Part shown: positions 8,235 through 15,729 of the stretch, piece after piece
Layout: the number at the start of each line of letters is the position of its first letter
Position numbering within the stretch: position 1 is the first letter of the stretch
From: Sinorhizobium alkalisoli
GTDB lineage: Bacteria > Pseudomonadota > Alphaproteobacteria > Rhizobiales > Rhizobiaceae
Direction of reading: 5' to 3'
Length of the DNA: 64,000 bases
Assembly: GCF_008932245.1 (NCBI RefSeq)
Contig: NZ_CP034910.1
Span: forward strand, 682,001-746,000
Program-made: the position numbers and the translations under genes
Notes under the pieces: generated by a model
Told to the model about the DNA's origin: nothing
The model's database searches: none
The model's input: only the letters and a program-made list of their open reading frames with translations

Positions 8235-9368
8235 ATGACTCTATCTTGGCGTTTCTCCGCCCTGGCGGATCGGCATCGCGCTCTAGGATCGAAACTGGAA
8301 GACTGGAGCGGCATGGGAACCGCCTGGACCTACGACAAGGACATATCTGAAGAGCATGTCGCGATCCGCACCAAGGCCGGGATCATGGATGTTTCGGGCC
8401 TGAAGAAGGTGCATCTGGTCGGTCCGCACGCCATCGCCGTGCTCGACTTCATCACCACCCGTGACATGACGAAGATTTATCCCGGCCGCTCCGTCTATGC
8501 ATGCATGTTGAATGATCGTGGCCATTTCACCGACGACTGTATCGTCTACCGCACCGGCCCGAATTCCTGGATGCTGGTTCACGGTTCCGGTTCCGGCTAC
8601 GAGGAGATCGTCAAGCAGGCGGCGGGCCGTAATTGCGCTGTGCTGTTCGACGACGATCTGCATGATCTGTCCCTGCAGGGCCCGCTCGCGGTCGATTATC
8701 TCGCCAAATATGTGCCGGGCATCCGCGACCTTAAATATTTCCATCACATGCAAACGACGCTCTTCGGAGCTCCCGTTATGATCTCACGCACCGGTTATAC
8801 CGGCGAGCGCGGTTACGAAATCTTCGTACGCGGCCAGGATGCCGTCATGGTTTGGGACCGCATTGTTGCGGAAGGCAAGGAGATGGGCATCATCCCCTGC
8901 TGCTTCAGCGTGCTCGACCTGCTGCGGGTCGAAAGCTACCTGCTCTTCTACCCTTACGACAATTCGCAGATGTATCCCTTCGCCGACCAACCGCCCGGCG
9001 ATAGCCTATGGGAACTTGGTCTCGATTTCACCGTCAGCCCTGGCAAGACGGGCTTCCGCGGCGCCGAGGAACATGCGCGGCTGAAAGGCAAAGAGCGCTT
9101 CAAGATCTTCGGTATGCTGATCGATGCCGATGGTCCGGCCGATCTCGGTGATGAGGTCTATGCCGAAGGCAAGAAGGTTGGTGTGATCACCTGCCCGAGC
9201 TATTCGACCTTGACGAAGAGGTCCATGGCAATCGCCCGTCTGGACGTCGACAAGGCAGTCCAGGGCACGAAGCTGGAAGTGCATGGCAAAAACGTCAAGG
9301 CAAGAGCGATCGCCCATACGCTGACGTTTGACGATCCGGAGAAGAAGAAGAGGACGGCCGTGGGTTAG
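8235..9368 (+). CDS. dmmD: Dimethylamine demethylase folate-binding subunit, GcvT family
   Basis: The 377-residue protein has an aminomethyltransferase (GcvT) fold with SRTGYTGERGYEIFV near residue 183 and VLDLLRVESYLLFY near 228. In heme-dependent oxidative N-demethylase (HODM; dmmDABC of marine bacteria) such a subunit captures the released formaldehyde on tetrahydrofolate, giving methylene-THF. The gene order D-A-B-C seen here is as I recall for characterised dmm clusters. The ATG is preceded by an AGAGGG ribosome site. It starts 62 bp after tmm, and dmmA begins 11 bp after it, so the four dmm genes form one operon. A sarcosine or dimethylglycine demethylase role is less likely given the neighbours. 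Confidence 0.85.
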   Translation: MTLSWRFSALADRHRALGSKLEDWSGMGTAWTYDKDISEEHVAIRTKAGIMDVSGLKKVHLVGPHAIAVLDFITTRDMTKIYPGRSVYACMLNDRGHFTDDCIVYRTGPNSWMLVHGSGSGYEEIVKQAAGRNCAVLFDDDLHDLSLQGPLAVDYLAKYVPGIRDLKYFHHMQTTLFGAPVMISRTGYTGERGYEIFVRGQDAVMVWDRIVAEGKEMGIIPCCFSVLDLLRVESYLLFYPYDNSQMYPFADQPPGDSLWELGLDFTVSPGKTGFRGAEEHARLKGKERFKIFGMLIDADGPADLGDEVYAEGKKVGVITCPSYSTLTKRSMAIARLDVDKAVQGTKLEVHGKNVKARAIAHTLTFDDPEKKKRTAVG

Positions 9369-9379
9369 GGGAGGCGGCC

Positions 9380-9985
9380 ATGCTTGTCGAAGGCATCAGG
9401 AGCCGCCCGGTCTATAAGGGCCTCTCCATTCAGCCGCGCTCCCGGCGGCACATCTTCGCACTGGAAGGGGAGGGGGCGCATGCCCTCCTCGATCGGAAAG
9501 CAGAACTCGATGATGCGGCGTTGTCCCGCAGCGAGATACTCTATGTCGCGCGGGGTTCGCAGGCTATGGGACACGAGGAGGCGCTACGTGAGCTTGGCGC
9601 CCAGATGTTCTTCGCCGGGCCGACGATCGCGACGCTGCTCTTCCGCCTCAAGGGGACGCTGGCGACCGCCCATATGGGAACACGGCTTTATATCGCCGGC
9701 ACCGAAGGTTTCATCGGCCAGGCGATGATGGTAGCACTCGATCATGGCATGGATCATGCCTCGATCATCACTGAACACCGCGGCTCGCTGGCGCGTCGTG
9801 TGCAATGCGTGCACTGCAAGGGCATCACCGACGACGTCACCCACAGTCCCTTTCCCTGCAGCCATTGCGGCCTTCCGCTTCTCGTACGCGATCATTATTC
9901 GCGACGCCTCGGCGCCTTCCAGGGCGTCAATATCGATGCGGAAGAACCCGGCAGCGCGCCAGATCCGGAGGAGTTGTTCCTGTGA
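9380..9985 (+). CDS. dmmA: Dimethylamine monooxygenase subunit, DmmA family
   Basis: The protein has 201 residues. The central part (about 50-135) looks like a nucleotide-binding half domain with alternating strands and helices. The C-terminus carries a four-cysteine zinc-ribbon-like or iron-binding knuckle (CVHC and CSHC, near residues 142 and 163). The family is found only with the heme and reductase subunits of dimethylamine demethylase and corresponds to the small NADPH-side (delta) subunit of HODM. It overlaps dmmB at TGTGA, so translation is coupled. Subunit assignment rests on gene order and family, not on a catalytic motif. Confidence 0.8.
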   Translation: MLVEGIRSRPVYKGLSIQPRSRRHIFALEGEGAHALLDRKAELDDAALSRSEILYVARGSQAMGHEEALRELGAQMFFAGPTIATLLFRLKGTLATAHMGTRLYIAGTEGFIGQAMMVALDHGMDHASIITEHRGSLARRVQCVHCKGITDDVTHSPFPCSHCGLPLLVRDHYSRRLGAFQGVNIDAEEPGSAPDPEELFL

Positions 9986-10947
9986 GCGGTGGTATCGAGA
10001 TTCCCGTCCGGGTGACCCAGGTGACGCCGGTGGCACATCGCATCAAGCGCTTCCGGTTCGAGCGCCTGGACGGAGGGCCGATGCCCTACTTCTCCGGCGG
10101 CGCTCACATCATCGTTTCGATGAACGATAATGGTCACGTCCGGCGCAACGCCTATTCGCTGATGTCGCCGCCATATGATTGCTCGGCTTACGAGATCAGC
10201 GTGCTGCATGTCGAGGATTCCCGCGGCGGCTCGTCCTTCATGCATGAGAAGGTGCGCGAAGGTGACGAAATGAGGGTCTCCCACCCGGTCAACCTGTTTC
10301 AGCCGGATTGGCGTGGCCGAAAACATCTGCTGATCGCCGGCGGTATCGGGATTACGCCCTTCATCGCCATGATGGAGCAGTTTTCCCGCGAGGGCGCACA
10401 TTTCGAGTTGCATTATGCGGTCCGAACGCGCGACCGCGGCGCCTATTGCGAGGACCTCGTCGCGCGTTACGGCTCGCATCGGGTGAAGATCTATTGCGAC
10501 GCCGAAGACAATCGCATCCCGGTCGCCCGCCTGCTCCACAGCCAGCCGCTCGGCACGCATCTCTATGTCTGTGGTCCCGCGGGCATGATTGATGGCGTAC
10601 TGAAGGCGGGGCTGGAGGCGGGCTGGCCGGAGCAGAACCTGCATTCCGAGCGTTTTCTGTCCTCGCAGCCCGGCAAGCCCTTTTCGATCGAGCTGACGCG
10701 TTCCGGCAAGACCATCCATGTCGGCCATCACGAGAGCATGCTCGAGGCGATCGAGGCGGCCGGCATCGACGTGCCCTTTCTCTGTCGCGGTGGCGCCTGC
10801 GGCCAGTGCGAAACGATGGTCACCGTCTGCGACGGCAAGCTTCTGCACAACGACGTCTATCTGAGTGACGAAGAAAAGGCTTCCGGCCGAAAGGTGATGC
10901 TCTGTGTCTCCCGCTTCGAGGGGAACGCGTTGCATCTTGACCTTTAG
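9982..10947 (+). CDS. dmmB: Dimethylamine monooxygenase reductase subunit (PDR/VanB type, FMN + 2Fe-2S)
   Basis: The GTG at 9982, with GGAGGAG eight bases before it, gives 321 residues; the frame is open further upstream but that part overlaps dmmA. Domains in order: FMN-binding barrel (1-105, RRNAYSLMSPP), NAD(P)H domain (110-225, GGIGITPFIAM and YVCGPAGMID), and a plant-type ferredoxin at the C-terminus with CRGGACGQC and a fourth Cys in MLCVSR. This is the phthalate-dioxygenase-reductase layout. It carries electrons from NADPH to the heme subunit encoded next. It overlaps dmmA by 4 bases. Confidence 0.88.
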   Translation: MSGGIEIPVRVTQVTPVAHRIKRFRFERLDGGPMPYFSGGAHIIVSMNDNGHVRRNAYSLMSPPYDCSAYEISVLHVEDSRGGSSFMHEKVREGDEMRVSHPVNLFQPDWRGRKHLLIAGGIGITPFIAMMEQFSREGAHFELHYAVRTRDRGAYCEDLVARYGSHRVKIYCDAEDNRIPVARLLHSQPLGTHLYVCGPAGMIDGVLKAGLEAGWPEQNLHSERFLSSQPGKPFSIELTRSGKTIHVGHHESMLEAIEAAGIDVPFLCRGGACGQCETMVTVCDGKLLHNDVYLSDEEKASGRKVMLCVSRFEGNALHLDL

Positions 10948-10978
10948 GAAGTGGGCCGAACCAGGAGGGAGAACGGAA

Positions 10979-12019
10979 ATGGCAATCGCCTTCAAGCAGG
11001 AAACGTTTCGGGATGATTTCAGCTATCGCAACAGTCCGGAAAACATCCGGCGCTTTCCGTTTCCCTTCGACAGGGACGAATACATGTACTCCGTTAACAT
11101 GGAACCACATGTGAGGGGGCAGAAGGGCACAGTTTTCGAAAGCCTGATCGACGTCGATGAACATTACATCGCCGAAATGCACGACCGGGCGTTGGTGCTA
11201 AGGGACGATCCGCTGCGCTACCAGGCGCTGCCGCACATGATGACCGCGCAATGGGATACGCTGGAACTGCTGATGGAGGAGCAGGCGGCGGGTTATCCGG
11301 AGCATTTCACGCTCATCAGAAACGGCGATCGGTGGCGCTGGATCAACCGGCCGCTCGGCATCGACGATACCTTCACCTTCGGCGATACCGCGACGCTGCC
11401 CTACGAACCGCTCGAATACATCACCCGCCAGGCCCAGGGTGATTTCTGCATCGTCGACCAGCGCGACGGCAATCTCTGGATGGATGCCGGAATGGTCACG
11501 ACCCAGGCCGATTGGTCGCTCGATTTCGACATCGGCATGAACTTCATGGAATGGCACGGGCCAGTGCCGCTCGCCCATCAAGCCGGTGTCTTCGACCGCG
11601 CGCTCAAATTCCTCCTGAACCTGCAGCAGGGCAAGCCTACGCGCCGCTTCAACTGGACGATGACCATCAATCCGCGGCTGGATACCAGCCCGGAGAACTA
11701 TCCGAAATGGGGTGCTGACCGAGCCACGGTGACGCCGGAAAACGTCGGCGAGAAGGTGCATCTGCGGGTCGAGCTGCAGAGCCTCTGGCGCCTGCCGCGC
11801 TCGAACGCAATCCTCTTCGTCATCCGCTGTTATCTGATGAATATGGATGAGCTCGTGACAGTGCCGAAATGGGCCCGCCGCTTTCCGCGCGTGCTGCGCA
11901 CGCTGCCGCCGGAACTCATCGACTACAAGGGCCTGACGCGGTACCGCCAGACCACGATCGACTGGCTTTCGAAATTTGACGACGGTGCGCCGACCAGTCC
12001 AGGCCCGTTCCCGGATTGA
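10979..12019 (+). CDS. dmmC: Dimethylamine demethylase heme subunit (DUF3445, HODM alpha)
   Basis: The ATG at 10979 with AGGAGGGAG upstream gives 346 residues. The sequence belongs to the DUF3445 family, now known as the heme-dependent oxidative N-demethylase alpha subunit, which binds b-type heme in a PAS-like fold and oxidises dimethylamine to methylamine plus formaldehyde. Visible family features are the N-terminal NSPENIRRFPFPFD stretch and the conserved core DFDIGMNFMEWHGPVP. The gene starts 31 bp after dmmB and ends the dmm operon. The heme ligand cannot be identified securely from sequence alone. Confidence 0.85.
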   Translation: MAIAFKQETFRDDFSYRNSPENIRRFPFPFDRDEYMYSVNMEPHVRGQKGTVFESLIDVDEHYIAEMHDRALVLRDDPLRYQALPHMMTAQWDTLELLMEEQAAGYPEHFTLIRNGDRWRWINRPLGIDDTFTFGDTATLPYEPLEYITRQAQGDFCIVDQRDGNLWMDAGMVTTQADWSLDFDIGMNFMEWHGPVPLAHQAGVFDRALKFLLNLQQGKPTRRFNWTMTINPRLDTSPENYPKWGADRATVTPENVGEKVHLRVELQSLWRLPRSNAILFVIRCYLMNMDELVTVPKWARRFPRVLRTLPPELIDYKGLTRYRQTTIDWLSKFDDGAPTSPGPFPD

Positions 12020-12229
12020 TGCCGAGCGGCGCATCAATCGAGCGCATGCGACGTGACTTCGCTCCGATCGGTGACGACGGGCTACCGCTCGGGGCCGAGG
12101 ACTTCTCGTACCTGAATTTGCGGCAACGCAGACAATCAAAAGATAAGGCCGCTCAAAAGGCCTTGGGGAGGCATTTTCGGGGGATTTGCGAGAGTTACGC
12201 TCAAAACATAATAGAAGGGGAATTCGCCG

Positions 12230-14014
12230 ATGACAGATATTGTGAACGCCGGCATTGCCGCCGGTACCGAGGGGAAGCTTATTCGCGCGCTGGATTGGAA
12301 GGGCGCATTCTGGGTGGCGGCCGGCGTGCCGCCGCTTGTGCTCTTCTCCATCGGTGGCATTGCTGGCACGACCGGCAAGTTAGCCTTTGCGGTCTGGATC
12401 ATTTCGATGATCATGGGCTTTCTGCAATCCTTCACCTATGCGGAAATCGCCGGGATGTTTGCCAATAAATCCGGCGGCGCCTCGGTTTATGGAGCCACCG
12501 CATGGCTGCGCTATTCGAAGTTCATCGCACCGCTTTCCGTCTGGTGCAATTGGTTCGCGTGGTCGCCGGTGCTTTCGCTTGGCTGCGCAATCGCCGCTGG
12601 CTACATCCTCAATTCCCTCTTCCCGATTCCGGCGGCGGATTCGCAAGCAGTCCTCGATTGGATCAGCGCGCATGCCGCCTCGGTCACAGTTGATAGTCCC
12701 CGCGTTGCCGAATATATCGCGGCACACGCCGGCACTTCGCCGGAAGATGCCGTCAAGGCACTGCTCGGCGCCGACGGTGTAGCGGCGCTGACGCCGGCGA
12801 TACGCAACTGGTCGTTGATCAGCTTCAGCATTCCCTTTCTCGCCACGGCCAATATGAACGCCACCTTCTTCATTGGCGCCATTCTGATGCTGATCATCTT
12901 CGCGATCCAGCATCGCGGCATCGCCGGAACCGCAAGCGTCCAGAAGTGGCTGGCGCTGATCGTTCTGATCCCGTTGCTGATCATCGGCATCTATCCGATC
13001 GTCAGCGGCCAGATCGTTGCCGCCAACGTCACCGGCTTGGTGCCGCCAATGGCGGCCTATTCGGGCGAGGATGGCACCTGGAGCAACGGCGGCTGGACGC
13101 TTTTTCTCGGCGGTCTCTATATCGCCGCCTGGTCGACCTACGGTTTCGAGACGGCAGTCTGCTACACTCGCGAACTGAAGAACCCGCGGACCGACACCTT
13201 CAAGGCCATCTTTTACTCCGGCCTTGCCTGCTGCCTGTTCTTCTTCCTCGTACCCTTCACATTCCAGGGCGTACTTGGCCATGCCGGCATGCTGTCACCC
13301 GGCATTGTCGATGGAACGGGTGTTGCAGAAACGCTGGGCAGCCTGATCGGCGCCGGCCGTGTCGTTACCCAGTTGCTCGTCCTGCTGATGATTTTTGCGC
13401 TCTTCCTCGCCATCATGACCGCGATGGCCGGCTCCTCGCGGACGCTCTACCAGGGCTCCAAGGACGGCTGGCTGCCGAAATATCTCGACCACGTCAATGA
13501 GAACGGGGCACCGACTCGGGCCATGTGGACCGACTTCGCCTTCAATCTCTTCCTGCTTGCCATCGCATCGGATGCCGGCGGCTACTTCTTCGTGCTCGCC
13601 GTCTCCAATGTCGGCTACATCATCTTCAATTTCCTGAACCTCAACTCCGGTTGGATCCACCGTATCGACTCCGGCCACATCGAACGGCCATGGAAGGCGC
13701 CGTCCTGGCTGATTGGCCTCAATACCATGCTTGCCTTCGTCAACGCGCTCTTCCTCGGCGCCGGCGCCAAGGTCTGGGGCTATTCGAATGCGCTTTGGGT
13801 CGGCTTCATCTTCGCCGCGCTCATCCTCCCGGTCTTCGCCTATCGCCATTACGTCCAGGACCGCGGCAGGTTCCCGCTTGAAGCCATGGAGGATCTTGGC
13901 CTTGCCGGCCAGAACCTAGGCGTTAGGAATGCGGGCATGTTGCCCTATCTGGCGCTCGGTGCAGGCCTCGCCATCGTGCTGTTCGCCAACTGGTTCTTCC
14001 AGCTGCCGGCCTGA
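12230..14014 (+). CDS. APC-superfamily permease with a large soluble loop
   Basis: The 594-residue membrane protein has about 12 predicted transmembrane segments and the amino acid/polyamine permease character (FAEIAGMFANKSGGASVYGA-like region near residue 68, FETAVCYTREL near 308). A hydrophilic insert at about residues 128-200 between two early membrane segments is unusual. It follows dmmC by 210 bp on the same strand and is followed by hairpins, so it probably belongs to the dmm transcript. Uptake of a methylated amine or of an N-methyl amino acid is inferred from context only. Confidence 0.75.
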   Translation: MTDIVNAGIAAGTEGKLIRALDWKGAFWVAAGVPPLVLFSIGGIAGTTGKLAFAVWIISMIMGFLQSFTYAEIAGMFANKSGGASVYGATAWLRYSKFIAPLSVWCNWFAWSPVLSLGCAIAAGYILNSLFPIPAADSQAVLDWISAHAASVTVDSPRVAEYIAAHAGTSPEDAVKALLGADGVAALTPAIRNWSLISFSIPFLATANMNATFFIGAILMLIIFAIQHRGIAGTASVQKWLALIVLIPLLIIGIYPIVSGQIVAANVTGLVPPMAAYSGEDGTWSNGGWTLFLGGLYIAAWSTYGFETAVCYTRELKNPRTDTFKAIFYSGLACCLFFFLVPFTFQGVLGHAGMLSPGIVDGTGVAETLGSLIGAGRVVTQLLVLLMIFALFLAIMTAMAGSSRTLYQGSKDGWLPKYLDHVNENGAPTRAMWTDFAFNLFLLAIASDAGGYFFVLAVSNVGYIIFNFLNLNSGWIHRIDSGHIERPWKAPSWLIGLNTMLAFVNALFLGAGAKVWGYSNALWVGFIFAALILPVFAYRHYVQDRGRFPLEAMEDLGLAGQNLGVRNAGMLPYLALGAGLAIVLFANWFFQLPA

Positions 14015-14034
14015 ACCTGGCTGTAGTATCGTCC

Positions 14035-14065
14035 TATCCTTGTCGGGCCAAGCCCGGCAGGGATA
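14035..14065. repeat. REP-like imperfect palindrome
   Basis: A 14-base arm (14035-14048) pairs with 14052-14065 across CAA, with 12 Watson-Crick and two G-U pairs. It lies between convergent genes. The CGGGC/GCCCG core resembles the dispersed intergenic palindromes common in rhizobia. Confidence 0.4.
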
Positions 14066-14105
14066 CGGTCGCGGTTGGATCCAGGTTACCTCAGGGCTTG
14101 TCGTA

Positions 14106-14137
14106 ACGGCATGAGACGGACCTCATGCCGTATTTCT
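14106..14137. terminator. Terminator hairpin between convergent permease and folD
   Basis: ACGGCATGAG (14106-14115) pairs perfectly with CTCATGCCGT (14122-14131) across a 6-base loop and is followed by ATTTCT. It is placed to end the permease transcript and perhaps the mgd-folD transcript from the other side. Confidence 0.6.
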
Positions 14138-14247
14138 CTATTCGATCATCGATGATTTTTCAGCTGTCCGCGCGAATGTTCAAGGACCTGCGAGCAGTGG
14201 CAGTCCCGTTAGGGTCCGGTTGTTCCGCGACCGTGCGATTTCCGCAC

Positions 14248-15168
14248 TCAGCCGAATATCAGCGTCGAAAGCTGACCGGAGATTTTCGTGCCGGATGCCC
14301 TGTGGGCGGCAATCACGCTGTTGGCCATCAACATGGCGATGGTCATCGGTCCGACGCCACCCGGGACCGGTGTAATGACGGACGCTATTGGAGCGCATTC
14401 GGCGAACGCGACGTCGCCGACCAATTTCGTTTTCTTCTCGCCCTTCTCAGGTGCGGGGACCCGGTTGATCCCGACATCGATGACGGTGGCTCCCGGCTTC
14501 ACCCAGTTTGCCTTGACCATCTCGGGTCTGCCGACTGCCGCGACCAAGATATCGGCATTGCGGCAGATGGAGGGAAGGTCGTTGGTGCGCGAATGAGCGA
14601 TCGTCACCGTCGCATTGGCATTCAGCAGCAATTGTGCCATCGGCTTGCCGAAGAGATTGGAGCGACCGATTACCAACGCGTTCAGACCGGACAGATCGCG
14701 GCCATGCGCGTTGCTCACAAAGACCATTGCGCCTGCGGGGGTGCAGGAGATCAAACCGCTCTCCAGGTCGCCGGTAGCGAGCTTTCCGGCATTGGCAACA
14801 TGCAGGCCGTCAACGTCCTTTTCGGGCCGGATCGCCTGGATGATGGCTTCCGCGTCGAGATGTTGCGGCAAGGGCAATTGCACGAGAATTCCATGAATGC
14901 TGTCATCGCCGTTCAACTCATGCACCAGGCCGGCAAGCTCCTGCTGTGTCGTTTCCTTAGGCAGCGTGTGCTGGACCGAAAAGAAGCCGCACTCCTTGGC
15001 CATACGGCTTTTTGCGCCCACATAGGCATGGCTTGCGGGATCGTCGCCGACGATAATGACGGCCAGCCCGGTTTTCTTGCCCGTCCGCGCCTGTAGCGCG
15101 GCGTTGGTGTCCTTTATCGCGGCGATGATGGAAGCGGCAACGGCCTTACCGTCGATGATCGTCGTCAT
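14248..15168 (-). CDS. folD: Methylene-THF dehydrogenase / methenyl-THF cyclohydrolase FolD
   Basis: At 306 residues it is a little longer than usual FolD. It converts methylene-THF to methenyl-THF and 10-formyl-THF, using NADP. Signatures seen: [12 protein letters not shown] near residue 74, [12 protein letters not shown] near 98, [14 protein letters not shown] near 166 and [13 protein letters not shown] near 272. It is the last gene of the minus-strand mgdABCD-folD unit, 27 bp after mgdD. This placement means it handles methylene-THF made by N-methylglutamate dehydrogenase and feeds PurU. A housekeeping folD copy presumably exists elsewhere. Confidence 0.95.
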   Translation of the reverse strand: MTTIIDGKAVAASIIAAIKDTNAALQARTGKKTGLAVIIVGDDPASHAYVGAKSRMAKECGFFSVQHTLPKETTQQELAGLVHELNGDDSIHGILVQLPLPQHLDAEAIIQAIRPEKDVDGLHVANAGKLATGDLESGLISCTPAGAMVFVSNAHGRDLSGLNALVIGRSNLFGKPMAQLLLNANATVTIAHSRTNDLPSICRNADILVAAVGRPEMVKANWVKPGATVIDVGINRVPAPEKGEKKTKLVGDVAFAECAPIASVITPVPGGVGPMTIAMLMANSVIAAHRASGTKISGQLSTLIFG

Positions 15169-15195
15169 GTTCGCTCTCAGAGAGGGAGTGGGGAT

Positions 15196-15729
15196 TCAGC
15201 TGAATTCGAGGCTCATTCGGGCAAGATCGTCCCAAAGGCTTTCTGCAAAGCCGCGCAGGACGATGATTTCGAAGGCTTCGGAGCCGACGCGGGTGACGTG
15301 GGCTGCGATATGGCCGATGAGAGTGACCGCGGATTGCCCGACCGAGAAAGCGGACGGGTCGAGGTCGAGCGCCGTACCTTTCGAAAGCGCGCGGGAGGCC
15401 ATCTTGCCCTCGATCCGGATGCGGACGCGGCCGTGGCTCTGATCGACGCCGCTGGCGCGCGGTTCGAGAGCGGCAAAGAGGCTTTTCATCTCCTTATGGG
15501 GCATCGGCTCTTCACCGACGATGAACCACTGGCCGGGCGAAACCGGGCGCACGGCATGCGCGGCCGTTTTGGCAAGGCTGCCGAGGAAGGGCACCATATC
15601 CTCTTCTCCCGGCCGGGCGAGCACGTGGATGATTGTGCCTTCCGGAAGTGGCGAGAGCCTGAGCGTGGCGGAAGATACTGCCTGCTTCGTGCCGAGCACT
15701 GGGCGAAGGATTGGACGGAATTCAGACAT
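15196..15729 (-). CDS. mgdD: N-methylglutamate dehydrogenase gamma-type subunit (SoxG-like)
   Basis: The 177-residue protein is related to the gamma subunit of heterotetrameric sarcosine oxidase, a compact GcvT-like fold. The C-terminal HVTRVGSEAFEIIVLRGFAESLWDDL is typical. It is the fourth subunit of the dehydrogenase that cleaves N-methylglutamate to glutamate and methylene-THF. Its start overlaps the mgdC stop by 8 bases, so translation is coupled. On sequence alone it would be called soxG; the adjacent mgsABC and gmaS favour the mgd reading. Confidence 0.85.
   Translation of the reverse strand: MSEFRPILRPVLGTKQAVSSATLRLSPLPEGTIIHVLARPGEEDMVPFLGSLAKTAAHAVRPVSPGQWFIVGEEPMPHKEMKSLFAALEPRASGVDQSHGRVRIRIEGKMASRALSKGTALDLDPSAFSVGQSAVTLIGHIAAHVTRVGSEAFEIIVLRGFAESLWDDLARMSLEFS

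Noticed and set aside
12019..12468. Reading frame overlapping the dmmC stop and running into the permease gene
   Set aside because: The ATG overlaps the dmmC stop neatly, but most of the frame lies inside the permease gene in another phase and its composition there is Arg/His/Cys rich, as expected for a shadow frame.
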